Assembly: GCF_013410035.1 (NCBI RefSeq)
Contig: NZ_JACCBW010000002.1
Coordinates: forward strand, 620,001-684,000
Reading direction: 5' to 3'
Length of the DNA stretch: 64,000 bases
From: Nocardioides cavernae
GTDB lineage: Bacteria > Actinomycetota > Actinomycetes > Propionibacteriales > Nocardioidaceae
Part shown: in pieces, positions 18,889 to 28,259 of the stretch
Layout of the letters: every line of letters starts with the position of its first letter
How positions within the stretch are numbered: the stretch's first letter is position 1
Program-made: the position numbers and the translations under genes
The notes under the pieces: model-generated
The model's input: only the letters and a program-made list of their open reading frames with translations
Databases searched by the model: none
What the model was told of the DNA's origin: nothing

Positions 18889-19914
18889 ATGACCGCAGCC
18901 CTCTCCGTGGACAGCCTCTGGAAGATCTTCGGCCCGCGCTCGGACAAGATCATCGGCACGCCGGACGCCGAGCTGTCCCGCGCCGATCTCAAGGCCAAGA
19001 CCGGCAACGTGGTCGGCGTCAAGGACGTCTCCTTCGAGGTCGCGCCCGGCGAGGTGTTCGTCGTGATGGGGCTCTCCGGATCGGGCAAGTCGACCCTCGT
19101 CCGGTTGCTCACGCGGCTGATCGAGCCGACCGCGGGCTCGGTCACCCTCGGCGGCGTGGACATCACGAACGCGTCGGAGGCCGACCTGCGCGAGGTGAGG
19201 CGCCAGAAGGTCTCGATGGTGTTCCAGCACTTCGGGCTGCTCCCGCACCGGCAGGTGATCGACAACGTCGCCTACGGCCTCGAGGTGCGCGGGATCGCGA
19301 AGAAGGAGCGTCGGGCGAAGGCCGGCGAGATCGTCGACCTGGTCGGGCTCTCCGGCTACGAGAAGTCCTACCCCGACCAGCTCTCCGGCGGCATGCAGCA
19401 GCGGGTGGGCCTGGCCCGCGCGTTGGCCGGCGACCCGGAGATGCTGCTCTTCGACGAGCCCTTCTCGGCGCTCGACCCGCTGATCCGCCGTGACATGCAG
19501 AACGAGGTCATCCGGCTGCACCGCGAGCTCGGCAAGACGATGGTCTTCATCACCCACGACCTCGCCGAGGCACTCAAGCTCGGCGACCGCATCATGATCC
19601 TGCGCGACGGCGCGATCGTGCAGATCGGCACGCCCGACGAGGTCGTCGCCCGGCCCGCCGACGACTACGTCAAGGACTTCGTGTCCGAGGTGCCCAAGGC
19701 CCACGTCCTCACGCTGAAGTGGGTGATGCGCGAGCCCCGCGACGGCGAGGCGATGGACGGCCCCACGCTGCCGGTCACCACGGTCGTACGCCAGGCCGCG
19801 CGCGCCGCGATCGCCTCGGACGCACCGATCCGCGTCGTCGACGGCGACACCCTCGTCGGTGTCGTCGACGAGGAGGACATCATGCGGGTCGTCGTGGCCG
19901 AGGAAGAGGGATGA
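18889..19914 (+). CDS. proV: Glycine betaine ABC importer, ATPase (ProV/OpuAA-like)
   Basis: The 341-residue ATPase has Walker [10 protein letters not shown], the signature [14 protein letters not shown], Walker [13 protein letters not shown] and the ProV-type region before Walker A that includes a long insert ([21 protein letters not shown]). A CBS-like segment ends the protein ([20 protein letters not shown] ... [11 protein letters not shown]), a single copy where many homologues have two. The ATG at 18889 has AGGAG 6 nt upstream; an earlier in-frame ATG lies within the operator. It overlaps the permease gene by 4 bp. Confidence 0.9.
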   Translation: MTAALSVDSLWKIFGPRSDKIIGTPDAELSRADLKAKTGNVVGVKDVSFEVAPGEVFVVMGLSGSGKSTLVRLLTRLIEPTAGSVTLGGVDITNASEADLREVRRQKVSMVFQHFGLLPHRQVIDNVAYGLEVRGIAKKERRAKAGEIVDLVGLSGYEKSYPDQLSGGMQQRVGLARALAGDPEMLLFDEPFSALDPLIRRDMQNEVIRLHRELGKTMVFITHDLAEALKLGDRIMILRDGAIVQIGTPDEVVARPADDYVKDFVSEVPKAHVLTLKWVMREPRDGEAMDGPTLPVTTVVRQAARAAIASDAPIRVVDGDTLVGVVDEEDIMRVVVAEEEG

Positions 19915-21968
19915 CAGCGACCGCGCCGGCACCTCCCCGGCGCGTGGAGCCCGACGCCGCGCCGCCGGTGGTCGAGGACTCCGGCATCAGCCGCTGGGTG
20001 CCCGCCGCCGCCGTGGTGGTGCTGTGGGTCGTCGTGTGGGCGTTCACCCGGGGCACCGACACCCTCGACCTGCCGAGCCTGTCGCGCACCGACCTGCACG
20101 ACCGCCTGACGGAGATCCAGAACGGGCTCCTCGAGGGCCGGTCCACCAACCCGGTCATGCAGTTCACCAACGCGATCGCCGACGCCTTCCGCGGCACCGT
20201 CGACTGGCTGCAGAGGCTCCTGTCCAAGCCCGCCTTCCCGCGCCCCGTGCCGGAGATCGGCTGGCTCGGGGTCACCGCCCTGGCGACCTACGTCGGCCTC
20301 GTCGTGGCGAGCTGGCGCATCGCGGTCCTCGTGCTCGCGTCGTTCCTCTCCTTCGGCGTCCTCGGCTACTGGGACCAGTCGATGGACACGCTCATCATCG
20401 TGCTGATCTCGGTGCTCCTCGCCGTCGTGATCGGGATGCCGCTGGCGGTGTGGATCGGCACCAACGCCCGCGCCAACGCCGTGGTCACCGTCTTCCTCGA
20501 CCTGATGCAGACGATGCCGACGTTCGTCTACCTGCTGCCGATCGTGCTCTTCTTCGGCATCGGCACCAGCGCCGCCGTGGTCGCGACCCTGATCTACGCG
20601 CTCCCGCCGATCATCCGCATCGCCGGGTTCGGGATCCGCGAGGTCCCGGCGACCACGATCGAGGCCACCGACTCCGCGGGCCAGACCTACTGGCAGCGGC
20701 TGCTCAAGGTGCAGCTGCCGATGGCTCGCAAGACGATCATCGTCGGTCTCAACCAGACCACCCTGGCCGCGCTGTCGATGGCCACCCTCGCCTCCTTCGT
20801 CGACGGCCCGGGCCTCGGCAAGCCGGTGCTCCAGGGCCTGCGCGTCAACGACGTCGGCACCGCCTTCGTCCCGGGGGCGCTGATCGTGGTGATGGCCGTG
20901 ATGCTCGACCGCACCACCACGGCGGCCAGCGAGCGCTCCGAGCGTGTCGCGCGCGGCGGCGGCCACCGCAACCCGCGGCTGCGGCGCGTCGTGGTGGCCG
21001 GGGGAGCGGTGGTCGCGCTCGTCGCGGTCTACCTCTCCCGCACCTACGTCAGCCTGGCCGAGTTCCCGACGTACTCGATCGGCCGCACCATCAGCAGCGG
21101 GGTCAGCGACGTCGTCGACGCGATCAAGGACACCTTCGGCGGCGTCACCGGCGGCCTCAAGGACGGGGTGACGGAGGGGCTGCTCAACCCGGTCCAGTCG
21201 GTGCTCGCCGACTCCCCGTGGTACGTCTCGTTCGTCGCGATCGCCGCCCTCGCGCTGGTGTTCGGGGGCGTGCGCGCCCTGGTCATCACGGTCGTGTGCC
21301 TGCTCGGCGTGCTGTGGCTCGACCTGTGGAACGACGCGATGGTCACGCTCAACATGACGCTCGTCGCGACCGTGCTCGTGATGGCCCTCGCGCTGGTCTT
21401 CGGCGTCTGGATGGCGCGGGACAGGCGCGTCGACCTCGGCATCCGTCCGCTGCTCGACGCCGGGCAGACCATCCCGCCCTTCGTCTACCTCATCCCCGTG
21501 CTGGCGCTGTTCGGCCCGGGCCGCTTCACCGCGATCGTCGCCGGCATCGTGTACGCCGCACCCGCCGCGATCAAGCTGGTGGCCGACGGCGTCAAAGGGG
21601 TCTCTCCCACGACCATCGAGGCCGGACGCTCGACCGGTCAGACGACGTGGCAGGAGATCACCAAGGTCCAGCTGCCGATGGCGAAGGGCTCCCTCGTCCT
21701 GGCCACCAACCAGGGCCTGCTCTACGTGCTCTCGATGACCGTCATCGGCGGCCTGGTCGGCGCCGGGGCGCTCGGCTTCGACGTCGTGTACGGCTTCTCC
21801 CGCAGCGAGGCGTGGGGCAAGGGCGCGGCCGCCGGGCTCACCATCGTGCTGATCGGCGTGATGCTCGACCGGATCACCCGCGCCGCCAGCGACGTGCGCC
21901 GCGACGACGGACCCGGCACCCGGCGTGCCTTCAGCCTCCGGCTGCCGATCGGCCCGCCGGGCAACTGA
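19911..21968 (+). CDS. proW: Betaine ABC importer permease, two ProW domains fused in one chain
   Basis: The 685-residue protein contains two binding-protein-dependent permease domains in tandem. The first (about residues 110-345) has [22 protein letters not shown] and an EAA-like loop [20 protein letters not shown]. The second (about 430-680) repeats this as [20 protein letters not shown] and [19 protein letters not shown]. Usual ProW proteins carry one domain and dimerise; here the dimer is covalent. A charged linker with an extra helix joins them near residues 340-380. It overlaps proV (ATGA) and is 38 bp from the binding-protein gene. Confidence 0.9.
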   Translation: MTATAPAPPRRVEPDAAPPVVEDSGISRWVPAAAVVVLWVVVWAFTRGTDTLDLPSLSRTDLHDRLTEIQNGLLEGRSTNPVMQFTNAIADAFRGTVDWLQRLLSKPAFPRPVPEIGWLGVTALATYVGLVVASWRIAVLVLASFLSFGVLGYWDQSMDTLIIVLISVLLAVVIGMPLAVWIGTNARANAVVTVFLDLMQTMPTFVYLLPIVLFFGIGTSAAVVATLIYALPPIIRIAGFGIREVPATTIEATDSAGQTYWQRLLKVQLPMARKTIIVGLNQTTLAALSMATLASFVDGPGLGKPVLQGLRVNDVGTAFVPGALIVVMAVMLDRTTTAASERSERVARGGGHRNPRLRRVVVAGGAVVALVAVYLSRTYVSLAEFPTYSIGRTISSGVSDVVDAIKDTFGGVTGGLKDGVTEGLLNPVQSVLADSPWYVSFVAIAALALVFGGVRALVITVVCLLGVLWLDLWNDAMVTLNMTLVATVLVMALALVFGVWMARDRRVDLGIRPLLDAGQTIPPFVYLIPVLALFGPGRFTAIVAGIVYAAPAAIKLVADGVKGVSPTTIEAGRSTGQTTWQEITKVQLPMAKGSLVLATNQGLLYVLSMTVIGGLVGAGALGFDVVYGFSRSEAWGKGAAAGLTIVLIGVMLDRITRAASDVRRDDGPGTRRAFSLRLPIGPPGN

Positions 21969-22006
21969 CCCACCACCTCGCACCAGCAACGAAGAGGAGA
22001 CGCACT

Positions 22007-22996
22007 ATGCGCACCACCCGAAGCCGAGGCGCCCGTCTGGGAGTCCTCGCCACAGCCGCCGTGATGGTGCTCTCCGCCTGCGGCGGCGGCTCCATCGACG
22101 AGCAGACCCAGGCCAACGAGGAGCAGGCCGCCGAGGGCGGCGGCGAGTGCGGCGACCTCAACATGGCCGTGAACCCGTGGGTCGGCTACGAGGCCAGCGC
22201 CTACGTCGTCGGCACCGTCGCCCAGGAGCAGCTGGGCTGCACGGTCAACTACAAGGAGCTCAAGGAGGACGTCTCCTGGCAGGGCTTCGGCACCGGGGAG
22301 GTGGACGTCGTGATCGAGGACTGGGGCCACCCCGACCTCGAGAAGAAGTTCTTCGCCGAGGAGGGCGACGGCTCCGCCGAGGACTTCGGCCCTCAGGGCA
22401 ACGTCGGCATCATCGGCTGGTTCGTCCCGCCGTGGCTCGCCGAGGAGCACCCGGACATCCTCGACTGGGAGAACCTCAACCAGTACGCCTCGGAGTTCGA
22501 GACCTCGGAGTCGGGCGGCAAGGGCCAGTTCCTCGGCGCCGACCCGTCGTACGTCCAGTTCGACGAGGCGATCGTGTCCAACCTCGACCTGGACTTCCAG
22601 GTCGTGTTCTCCGGCTCGGAGGCCGCCAGCATCGAGGCGTTCCGCAAGGCCGAGGAGAACAAGGAGTGGGTCATCGGCTACTGGTACGAGCCGCAGTACT
22701 TCAACGCCGAGGTGGCGATGCAGCGCGTCTCGCTGCCGCCCTACGAGGAGGGGTGCCAGGACGACCCGCAGGACGTCGCGTGCGACTACCCCGAGACCGA
22801 GCTGAAGAAGATCGTCGGCACGGAGTGGGCGGCCTCGGACTCCACGGCGGTCGACCTGGTCAGGAACTTCACCTGGACCAACGAGGACCAGAACGTCGTG
22901 GCCGGCTACATCGCCGCCGACGGCATGTCACCCGAGGACGCCGCCGCGAAGTGGATCGAGGAGAACCAGGACAAGGTCGACGCCTGGCTGGGGTAG
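22007..22996 (+). CDS. proX: Betaine ABC importer substrate-binding lipoprotein (ProX/OpuAC-like)
   Basis: The 329-residue lipoprotein has a twin-Arg-rich N-terminus and lipobox VLSAC, with the lipidated Cys about residue 25. The body is OpuAC-type (LNMAVNPWVGYEASAYVVG, DVVIEDWGHPDL, WVIGYWYEPQYF), with tryptophans and tyrosines that could form an aromatic cage for a quaternary amine. The ATG is preceded by GAAGAGGAGA. It is the third gene of the importer operon. A GC-rich palindrome at 23010-23021 just after the stop may end the transcript. Confidence 0.9.
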   Translation: MRTTRSRGARLGVLATAAVMVLSACGGGSIDEQTQANEEQAAEGGGECGDLNMAVNPWVGYEASAYVVGTVAQEQLGCTVNYKELKEDVSWQGFGTGEVDVVIEDWGHPDLEKKFFAEEGDGSAEDFGPQGNVGIIGWFVPPWLAEEHPDILDWENLNQYASEFETSESGGKGQFLGADPSYVQFDEAIVSNLDLDFQVVFSGSEAASIEAFRKAEENKEWVIGYWYEPQYFNAEVAMQRVSLPPYEEGCQDDPQDVACDYPETELKKIVGTEWAASDSTAVDLVRNFTWTNEDQNVVAGYIAADGMSPEDAAAKWIEENQDKVDAWLG

Positions 22997-23027
22997 CAGG
23001 CTGCGCCGACCGGGCGCCCGGCCAGCC

Positions 23028-23056
23028 TTGACAGGCGGCCGGGGCCCGGTCAGGGT
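23028..23056 (+). promoter_or_regulatory. Probable promoter of the second BCCT gene
   Basis: TTGACA (23028-23033), 17-nt spacer, CAGGGT (23051-23056), directly followed by the double operator at 23063-23098. Confidence 0.5.
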
Positions 23057-23062
23057 ACGTGT

Positions 23063-23098
23063 GTTGCAGGTCACGCACTAGGTTGCGCATCGCGCAAC
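23063..23098. promoter_or_regulatory. Double operator of the GTTGCG-N5-CGCAAC family (second BCCT)
   Basis: Site 23082-23098 is perfect; site 23063-23079 (GTTGCA-N5-CGCACT) has three mismatches. The centres are 19 bp apart, and the pair overlaps the expected transcription start. Confidence 0.72.
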
Positions 23099-23114
23099 CG
23101 GATGGGTAGGCGTC

Positions 23115-24830
23115 ATGGCCATCAAGGAACCGGTCGCACAGGTCCCGCCGGCGGAGTCGGGCCGACGGGACTTCCCGCTGGACAAGGTGACCTTCGGTGT
23201 CGCCGCCGGGCTCGCGATCGCCTTCCTCGCCTGGGGCGCGTTGGACTCCACCGGCATGACGGAGACCACCGGGAAGGTCCTCGGCAAGCTGACCGAGCTG
23301 TTCGGCTGGCTGTTCATCCTGGTCAGCGCGACCTTCCTGCTGTTCTCCGCCTACCTCGCCGTCACCCGCTACGGCAACATCCGGCTCGGGCCCGACGACA
23401 GCGAGCCCGAGTTCTCCACGTTCTCCTGGGTCTCGATGATGTTCGCCACCGGCATGGGCATCGGCCTGATGTTCTGGGGCGTCGCCGAGCCGCTGACCTA
23501 CCTCACCGCCGAGAGCGCCGCGAGCACGCCGCCGGGCCGCGGCGACCCGAACACGCCGGACAGCGCCCGTGTTGCGATGGAGTACGCCTTCTTCCACTGG
23601 GGCTTCCACCCCTGGTCGATGTACGCCGTCATCGGCCTCGCGATCGGCTACTTCGCCTACCGCAAGGGCACGGGCAACCTGGTCTCCGGCGCCTTCGGCC
23701 CACTGCTCAAGGGGCGCGAGAAGCAGGGTCCCGGCAAGGCCATCGACATCATCGCGATCTTCGCGACGCTCTTCGGCTCGGCGACCTCGCTCGGCCTCGG
23801 TGCCCTGCAGATCACCGGTGGCCTCGACGACGTCTTCGGCAGCGGCCGCTCCAAGTGGCTCACGGTCGCGGTCATCGCGGTGCTGACGCTCTGCTTCGTC
23901 CTGTCAGCGGTGTCCGGGGTCGAGAAGGGCGTCCAGCTCCTCTCCAACGCCAACGCGGTCGCCGCGGTGCTGCTGGTGTTCTTCCTCTTCGTGGTCGGGC
24001 CGACGGTGTTCATCCTGAGCACCTTCACCGAGTCCCTCGGCGGCTACCTCACGCACCTGCCGACCATGGCGTTCCGCACCGGGGCCTTCGGCGACAGCGA
24101 GTTCCTCAGCGCCTGGACGATCTTCTACTGGGCGTGGTGGATCTCGTGGACCCCGTTCGTGGGCATGTTCATCGCGCGCATCTCCAAGGGCCGCACGATC
24201 CGCCAGTTCGTCATCTACGTGATCCTGGTGCCGAGCCTGGTGTCGTTCGTCTGGTTCTCGATCCTCGCCGGCTCCGCCTTCGACCTCCAGCTCTCCGGTG
24301 CCAAGGACCTGGGCAAGGTGCTCGCCGACGAGGGCACGGAGAGCGCCCTCTTCGCGACCCTGCGTGAGTACCCCCTCGCGACCGTCACGGTGGTGCTGGC
24401 CGTCTTCCTCGTGGCGATCTTCTTCATCACCGGTGCCGACTCGGCCTCGATCGTGATGGGCATGCTGAGCCAGAACGGCAAGGAGGAGCCGATGCGCTGG
24501 CTGGTCGTGTTCTGGGGTGTCGCCCAGGGCGCGGTGGCCGCGGTGCTGCTCTTCTCCGGCGGGCTCGGCGCGCTGCAGACGCTCGTGATCATCGTGGCGG
24601 GACCGTTCATGCTGGTCATCTGCGCGATGTGCGTGTCCCTGATGAAGGCGCTGCGGGCGGAGCCCTACGAGTCGACCCTGCCCCCGCGCGTACGCCGTGC
24701 CGTCCTGCACGCGCAGCAGTACGACGCGATGGAGCACCACACCGTGGCCCTCGCGGCGCTCGGCGCGGAGCCCGAGGAGGTCACCGGGCAGCCCCTCGAC
24801 GAGAGGGACGACACCCGCCCCCCGACCTGA
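23115..24830 (+). CDS. BCCT-family glycine betaine carrier (BetP/OpuD-type)
   Basis: The 571-residue protein has about 12 membrane helices, the betaine/sodium motif ATGMGIGLMFWGVAEPLTYL and the tryptophan-rich segment FYWAWWISWTPFVGMFIARIS. The glycine-rich GMGIG motif distinguishes it from the betT product at 16694 and fits sodium-coupled betaine uptake. It is a single-gene unit with its own operator and a strong terminator. An N-terminal acidic osmosensory extension is absent, which fits a catabolic rather than osmoprotective role (inference). Confidence 0.87.
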   Translation: MAIKEPVAQVPPAESGRRDFPLDKVTFGVAAGLAIAFLAWGALDSTGMTETTGKVLGKLTELFGWLFILVSATFLLFSAYLAVTRYGNIRLGPDDSEPEFSTFSWVSMMFATGMGIGLMFWGVAEPLTYLTAESAASTPPGRGDPNTPDSARVAMEYAFFHWGFHPWSMYAVIGLAIGYFAYRKGTGNLVSGAFGPLLKGREKQGPGKAIDIIAIFATLFGSATSLGLGALQITGGLDDVFGSGRSKWLTVAVIAVLTLCFVLSAVSGVEKGVQLLSNANAVAAVLLVFFLFVVGPTVFILSTFTESLGGYLTHLPTMAFRTGAFGDSEFLSAWTIFYWAWWISWTPFVGMFIARISKGRTIRQFVIYVILVPSLVSFVWFSILAGSAFDLQLSGAKDLGKVLADEGTESALFATLREYPLATVTVVLAVFLVAIFFITGADSASIVMGMLSQNGKEEPMRWLVVFWGVAQGAVAAVLLFSGGLGALQTLVIIVAGPFMLVICAMCVSLMKALRAEPYESTLPPRVRRAVLHAQQYDAMEHHTVALAALGAEPEEVTGQPLDERDDTRPPT

Positions 24831-24846
24831 CCCAACCGCTCGTCCC

Positions 24847-24888
24847 GTCGACGCCCCCGACTGCTTGACAGCGGTCGGGGGCGTCGAC
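24847..24888 (+). terminator. Strong hairpin terminator after the second BCCT gene
   Basis: Perfect 15-bp arms (24847-24861 and 24874-24888) enclose a 12-nt loop and are followed by a short T-rich run (ACATTTTGT). The loop contains TTGACA (24865-24870), which may be the -35 of the next unit, with TACATT (24890-24895) as an imperfectly spaced -10. Confidence 0.8.
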
Positions 24889-24901
24889 GTACATTTTGTC
24901 T

Positions 24902-24937
24902 GTCGCACATAGCGCAACAAGTTGCGTGATACGCAAC
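24902..24937. promoter_or_regulatory. Double operator of the GTTGCG-N5-CGCAAC family (dimethylglycine dehydrogenase-etf)
   Basis: Site 24921-24937 is the best copy in the window, with arms extending to 7 bp (GTTGCGT-GAT-ACGCAAC). Site 24902-24918 (GTCGCA-N5-CGCAAC) has two mismatches. The centres are 19 bp apart. Confidence 0.75.
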
Positions 24938-24963
24938 TCCATTCTTCGTCCCAGGAGACTGCC

Positions 24964-27489
24964 ATGGCAGAGGTCCCCGCGACCGCCGACGTCGTCGTGA
25001 TCGGAGCCGGCATCGTCGGCAACAGCCTCGTCCACCACCTGACCCGCCTCGGGTGGAAGAACGTCGTCCAGATCGACAAGGGCCCGCTGCCCAACCCGGG
25101 CGGCTCGACCGGCCACGCGTCCAACTTCATCTTCACCGTCGACCACTCCCGCGAGATCACCGACATCACGCTGGACTCGGTCGCGCAGTACAAGGAGATG
25201 GGCGTCTTCACCGAGTCCGGCGGGTTCGAGATCGCCCGCACCGAGGAGCGGATGGAGGAGCTGCGGCGCCGGATGTCGAGCGCCAAGGCGTGGGGCATCG
25301 AGGCCGAGCTGGTCAGCCCCGCGTTCGTGAAGGAGAAGGTCCCCTTCATCGAGGAGGACCAGTTCATCGGCGCCTTCTGGACCCCCGGTGTCGGCGTCGT
25401 CGACTCGCTGCGCGCCGGCACGATCATGCGCGAGCGCGGCCTGGAGACGGGCGAGCTCACCGTCGTGCCGACGGTGGAGGTCGTCGGCCTCGACACCGAG
25501 GAGGGGCCGCACGGACGCCGTCGCATCACGCGCGTACGCACGACCGGCGGTGACATCGAGGCGAAGGTCGTGGTGATCGCGGCCGGCGTGTGGAGCCCCA
25601 AGCTGGGCGACATGGCCGGCATCTCCATCCCGCTGACCCCGGCGGTGCACCAGATGATCAGCGTCGGCCCCTGCCCGCAGCTGGCCGAGAAGGAGGGCGA
25701 GATCTCCTTCCCGATCGTGCGCGACATGGACACCTTCTGCTACGAGCGCCAGCACGGCGCCGACATGGAGGTCGGCTCCTACGCCCACCGCGCGATCCTC
25801 CACGAGCCCGAGGACATCCCCTCGATCGAGCAGGCCAAGCTCTCCCCGACGGAGATGCCGTTCACCGAGGACGACTTCGACCCGCAGCTCGAGCAGGCCT
25901 ACGAGCTGATGCCGGAGCTCCTGGGTGCCGAGGGTGCGGAGATCCGCTACGCCATCAACGGCCTCCTCTCGCTGACCTGCGACGGCAACCCGATCCTCGG
26001 CGAGAGCGAGGTCGCCGGTCTCTGGACGGCGTCGGCCGTCTGGATCAAGGAGGGGCCGGGCGTGGGTCGCGCGGTCGCCGAGTGGATGACCCACGGCCAC
26101 TCCGAGATCGACCTGCACCACAGCGACATCGCGCGCTTCCACCCGCACCAGAAGCGCCGCGAGCACACCCGGCTGCGGACGACGGAGTCGTTCATCAAGA
26201 CCTACGGCATCGTCCACCCCGCCGAGCAGTACGAGTCCGACCGCGACCAGCGGCTCTCCCCGATGCACGACTCGCAGGCCAAGCTCGGCGCGGTCTTCTT
26301 CGAGACCGCCGGGTGGGAGCGCCCCTTCTGGTACGAGTCCAACGCCGACCTGCTGGAGGTCTACGGCGACGCCGTCATGCCCCGCGAGCACGAGTGGGAC
26401 GCGCGCTGGTGGAGCCCGATCATCAACGCCGAGCACCTGCGGATGCGGGAGTCCGGCGCGGTGATCGACCTGTCGGCGTTCTGCATCTTCGACATCACCG
26501 GACCGGGGGCGCTCGACACCGTGCAGCGCACCTGCGTCGCCCAGTGCGACGTCGCGGTCGGCAAGGTCATCTACACCCCGGTGCTCGACGCGAAGGGCGG
26601 CTTCCGGTCCGACCTCACCGTGATGCGGCTGGGCGACGACCACTTCCGCGTGGTCACCGGCGGCGCCCACGGCATGGCCGACCGCGCCTGGTTCGCCGGC
26701 CAGCTCCCCGACGACGAGGCCACCACCCTGACCGACCTCACCGACGACGTGTCGACCATCGGCATCTGGGGGCCCCGGGCCCGTGAGGTCGTCGCCGGCC
26801 TCACCTCCGACGACGTCTCGGACGCGGGCTTCGGCTTCCTCACCTGCCGTGAGATCGACCTCGGCGGGACGACCGTCCTCGCCTCGCGCATCTCCTACGT
26901 CGGCGAGCTGGGCTGGGAGCTCTACGTCCCGATGGGCTCGGCCGCCCAGGTGTGGGAGACGCTCCTCGAGGCCGGCGCCCCGCACGGCGTACGCCCCGCG
27001 GGCATCGGCGTCTACGGCACGACGGGCCGCATCGAGAAGGGCTACCGCGCCTACGGCGCCGAGCTCGACGGCGAGCGCAGCATCGTCGAGGCCGGCATGC
27101 AGCGGCCCAAGGTCAAGGCCGCCGACTTCGTCGGCAAGGAGGCCTACCTCGCGCAGCGCGAGGCGTCCCCGCAGGCGGTGCTCTGCACCCTGACCGTCGA
27201 CGACCACACCTCCGCGTCCGGGACGAAGCGCTACATGCTCGGCGGCGAGCCGATCCTCACCCGCGACGGCGGCATCCTGACCGACGGCCACGGCCACCAC
27301 CCGTACGTCACCAGCGCCGGCTCCGCGCCCTCGCTCGGCAAGCACGTGCTGCTCGCCTACCTCCCGCCCGAGGAGGCCGTGATCGGCAACGAGCTCGCCG
27401 TGTCCTACATGGAGGAGCTCTATCCCGTGACGGTCGGCTCGATCGACGCCACGCCCCTGCTCGACTCGACCAACGAGCGCCTGCGATGA
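24964..27489 (+). CDS. Dimethylglycine dehydrogenase/oxidase (FAD + GcvT-type folate domains)
   Basis: The 841-residue flavoprotein has an N-terminal FAD domain (VVVIGAGIVGNSLVHHL) with H51 in GGSTGHASNF at the position of the covalent-flavin His of the family. An aminomethyltransferase (GcvT)-like C-terminal half follows (SAFCIFDITGPGALDTVQRT; ISYVGELGWELYVP). Length and order match bacterial dimethylglycine oxidase. It demethylates dimethylglycine to sarcosine and captures the carbon as CH2-THF. Direct coupling to etfBA by 4-bp overlaps suggests electrons go to ETF rather than O2. The ATG at 24964 has CAGGAG upstream. Sarcosine as substrate is the main alternative. Confidence 0.85.
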   Translation: MAEVPATADVVVIGAGIVGNSLVHHLTRLGWKNVVQIDKGPLPNPGGSTGHASNFIFTVDHSREITDITLDSVAQYKEMGVFTESGGFEIARTEERMEELRRRMSSAKAWGIEAELVSPAFVKEKVPFIEEDQFIGAFWTPGVGVVDSLRAGTIMRERGLETGELTVVPTVEVVGLDTEEGPHGRRRITRVRTTGGDIEAKVVVIAAGVWSPKLGDMAGISIPLTPAVHQMISVGPCPQLAEKEGEISFPIVRDMDTFCYERQHGADMEVGSYAHRAILHEPEDIPSIEQAKLSPTEMPFTEDDFDPQLEQAYELMPELLGAEGAEIRYAINGLLSLTCDGNPILGESEVAGLWTASAVWIKEGPGVGRAVAEWMTHGHSEIDLHHSDIARFHPHQKRREHTRLRTTESFIKTYGIVHPAEQYESDRDQRLSPMHDSQAKLGAVFFETAGWERPFWYESNADLLEVYGDAVMPREHEWDARWWSPIINAEHLRMRESGAVIDLSAFCIFDITGPGALDTVQRTCVAQCDVAVGKVIYTPVLDAKGGFRSDLTVMRLGDDHFRVVTGGAHGMADRAWFAGQLPDDEATTLTDLTDDVSTIGIWGPRAREVVAGLTSDDVSDAGFGFLTCREIDLGGTTVLASRISYVGELGWELYVPMGSAAQVWETLLEAGAPHGVRPAGIGVYGTTGRIEKGYRAYGAELDGERSIVEAGMQRPKVKAADFVGKEAYLAQREASPQAVLCTLTVDDHTSASGTKRYMLGGEPILTRDGGILTDGHGHHPYVTSAGSAPSLGKHVLLAYLPPEEAVIGNELAVSYMEELYPVTVGSIDATPLLDSTNERLR

Positions 27490-28259
27490 CCAACCCGCTG
27501 ATCTGCATCAAGCGCGTCGTCGACGCGTCCAGCGAGGTCGTCCTGACCGAGGACGCCCAGGGCGTCGACGGCCGCTACGCCGGGTTCACCACGAGTGCCC
27601 ACGAGGAGTGCGCCGTCGAGATCGGGGTCCAGGTCGCGTCCGCCACGGGCGGGACCGCGTCCGTGGTGACGCTGGGCGACGCCGACGCCGTCGAGCAGCT
27701 GCGGTCCGCCCTCGCCGTCGGCTGCACCGCCGCCACGCACGTCGTCGCCGACCCGCAGACGTTCGGCCCGGCCGACGTCGCCCGCGAGCTGGCTGCCGTC
27801 GTCCGCGACCACGAGCAGGCGGGCACGCCGCACGACCTCGTCCTCCTGGGGAACGACGCCGCCGACAGCGGCGACTTCCAGGTGGGCATCCGGCTCGCCT
27901 ACGAGCTGGGCTGGCCGGTGGTCAACGGGGTCAGCAAGGTCAGCGTCGCCGACGGCGAGGTCACCGCGAGCGGTGACGGCCCCGACGGGCACGAGACCTA
28001 CCGGCTGCCGTTGCCCGCGGTCGTGACCGTCCTCGAGGGCGGTGTGGAGCCGCGCTACCCGACCGTCCCGGGCCGGATGAAGGCCAAGAAGGTCGAGATC
28101 GAGGAGCGTACGCCCGTCTCCGACCCCGCGGGCCCGTCCCGCGTACGCCTCGTCCTCCCGCCGCCGTCGCCCTCGAGCGTCCAGGTGCTGGGGGAGGGCG
28201 CGGCCGCCGCGCCGGCGGTGGTCGACCTGCTCGAGGAGCTGGGGGTGCTGGCCCGATGA
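27486..28259 (+). CDS. etfB: Electron transfer flavoprotein beta subunit
   Basis: The 257-residue protein has the ETF-beta start (LICIKRVVDASSEV), the segment DLVLLGNDAADSGDFQVG and the family's late motif EPRYPTVPGRMKAKK. It accepts electrons from dimethylglycine dehydrogenase as a heterodimer with etfA. It overlaps the dehydrogenase gene and etfA by 4 bp on each side, so the three are one coupled unit. An ETF-quinone oxidoreductase is not in the window. Confidence 0.9.
   Translation: MTNPLICIKRVVDASSEVVLTEDAQGVDGRYAGFTTSAHEECAVEIGVQVASATGGTASVVTLGDADAVEQLRSALAVGCTAATHVVADPQTFGPADVARELAAVVRDHEQAGTPHDLVLLGNDAADSGDFQVGIRLAYELGWPVVNGVSKVSVADGEVTASGDGPDGHETYRLPLPAVVTVLEGGVEPRYPTVPGRMKAKKVEIEERTPVSDPAGPSRVRLVLPPPSPSSVQVLGEGAAAAPAVVDLLEELGVLAR

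Noticed and set aside
24964..27489. Heterotetrameric sarcosine oxidase subunit
   Set aside because: The FAD and GcvT-like domains are in one 841-residue chain typical of dimethylglycine oxidase/dehydrogenase, and no soxBDAG partners adjoin it.
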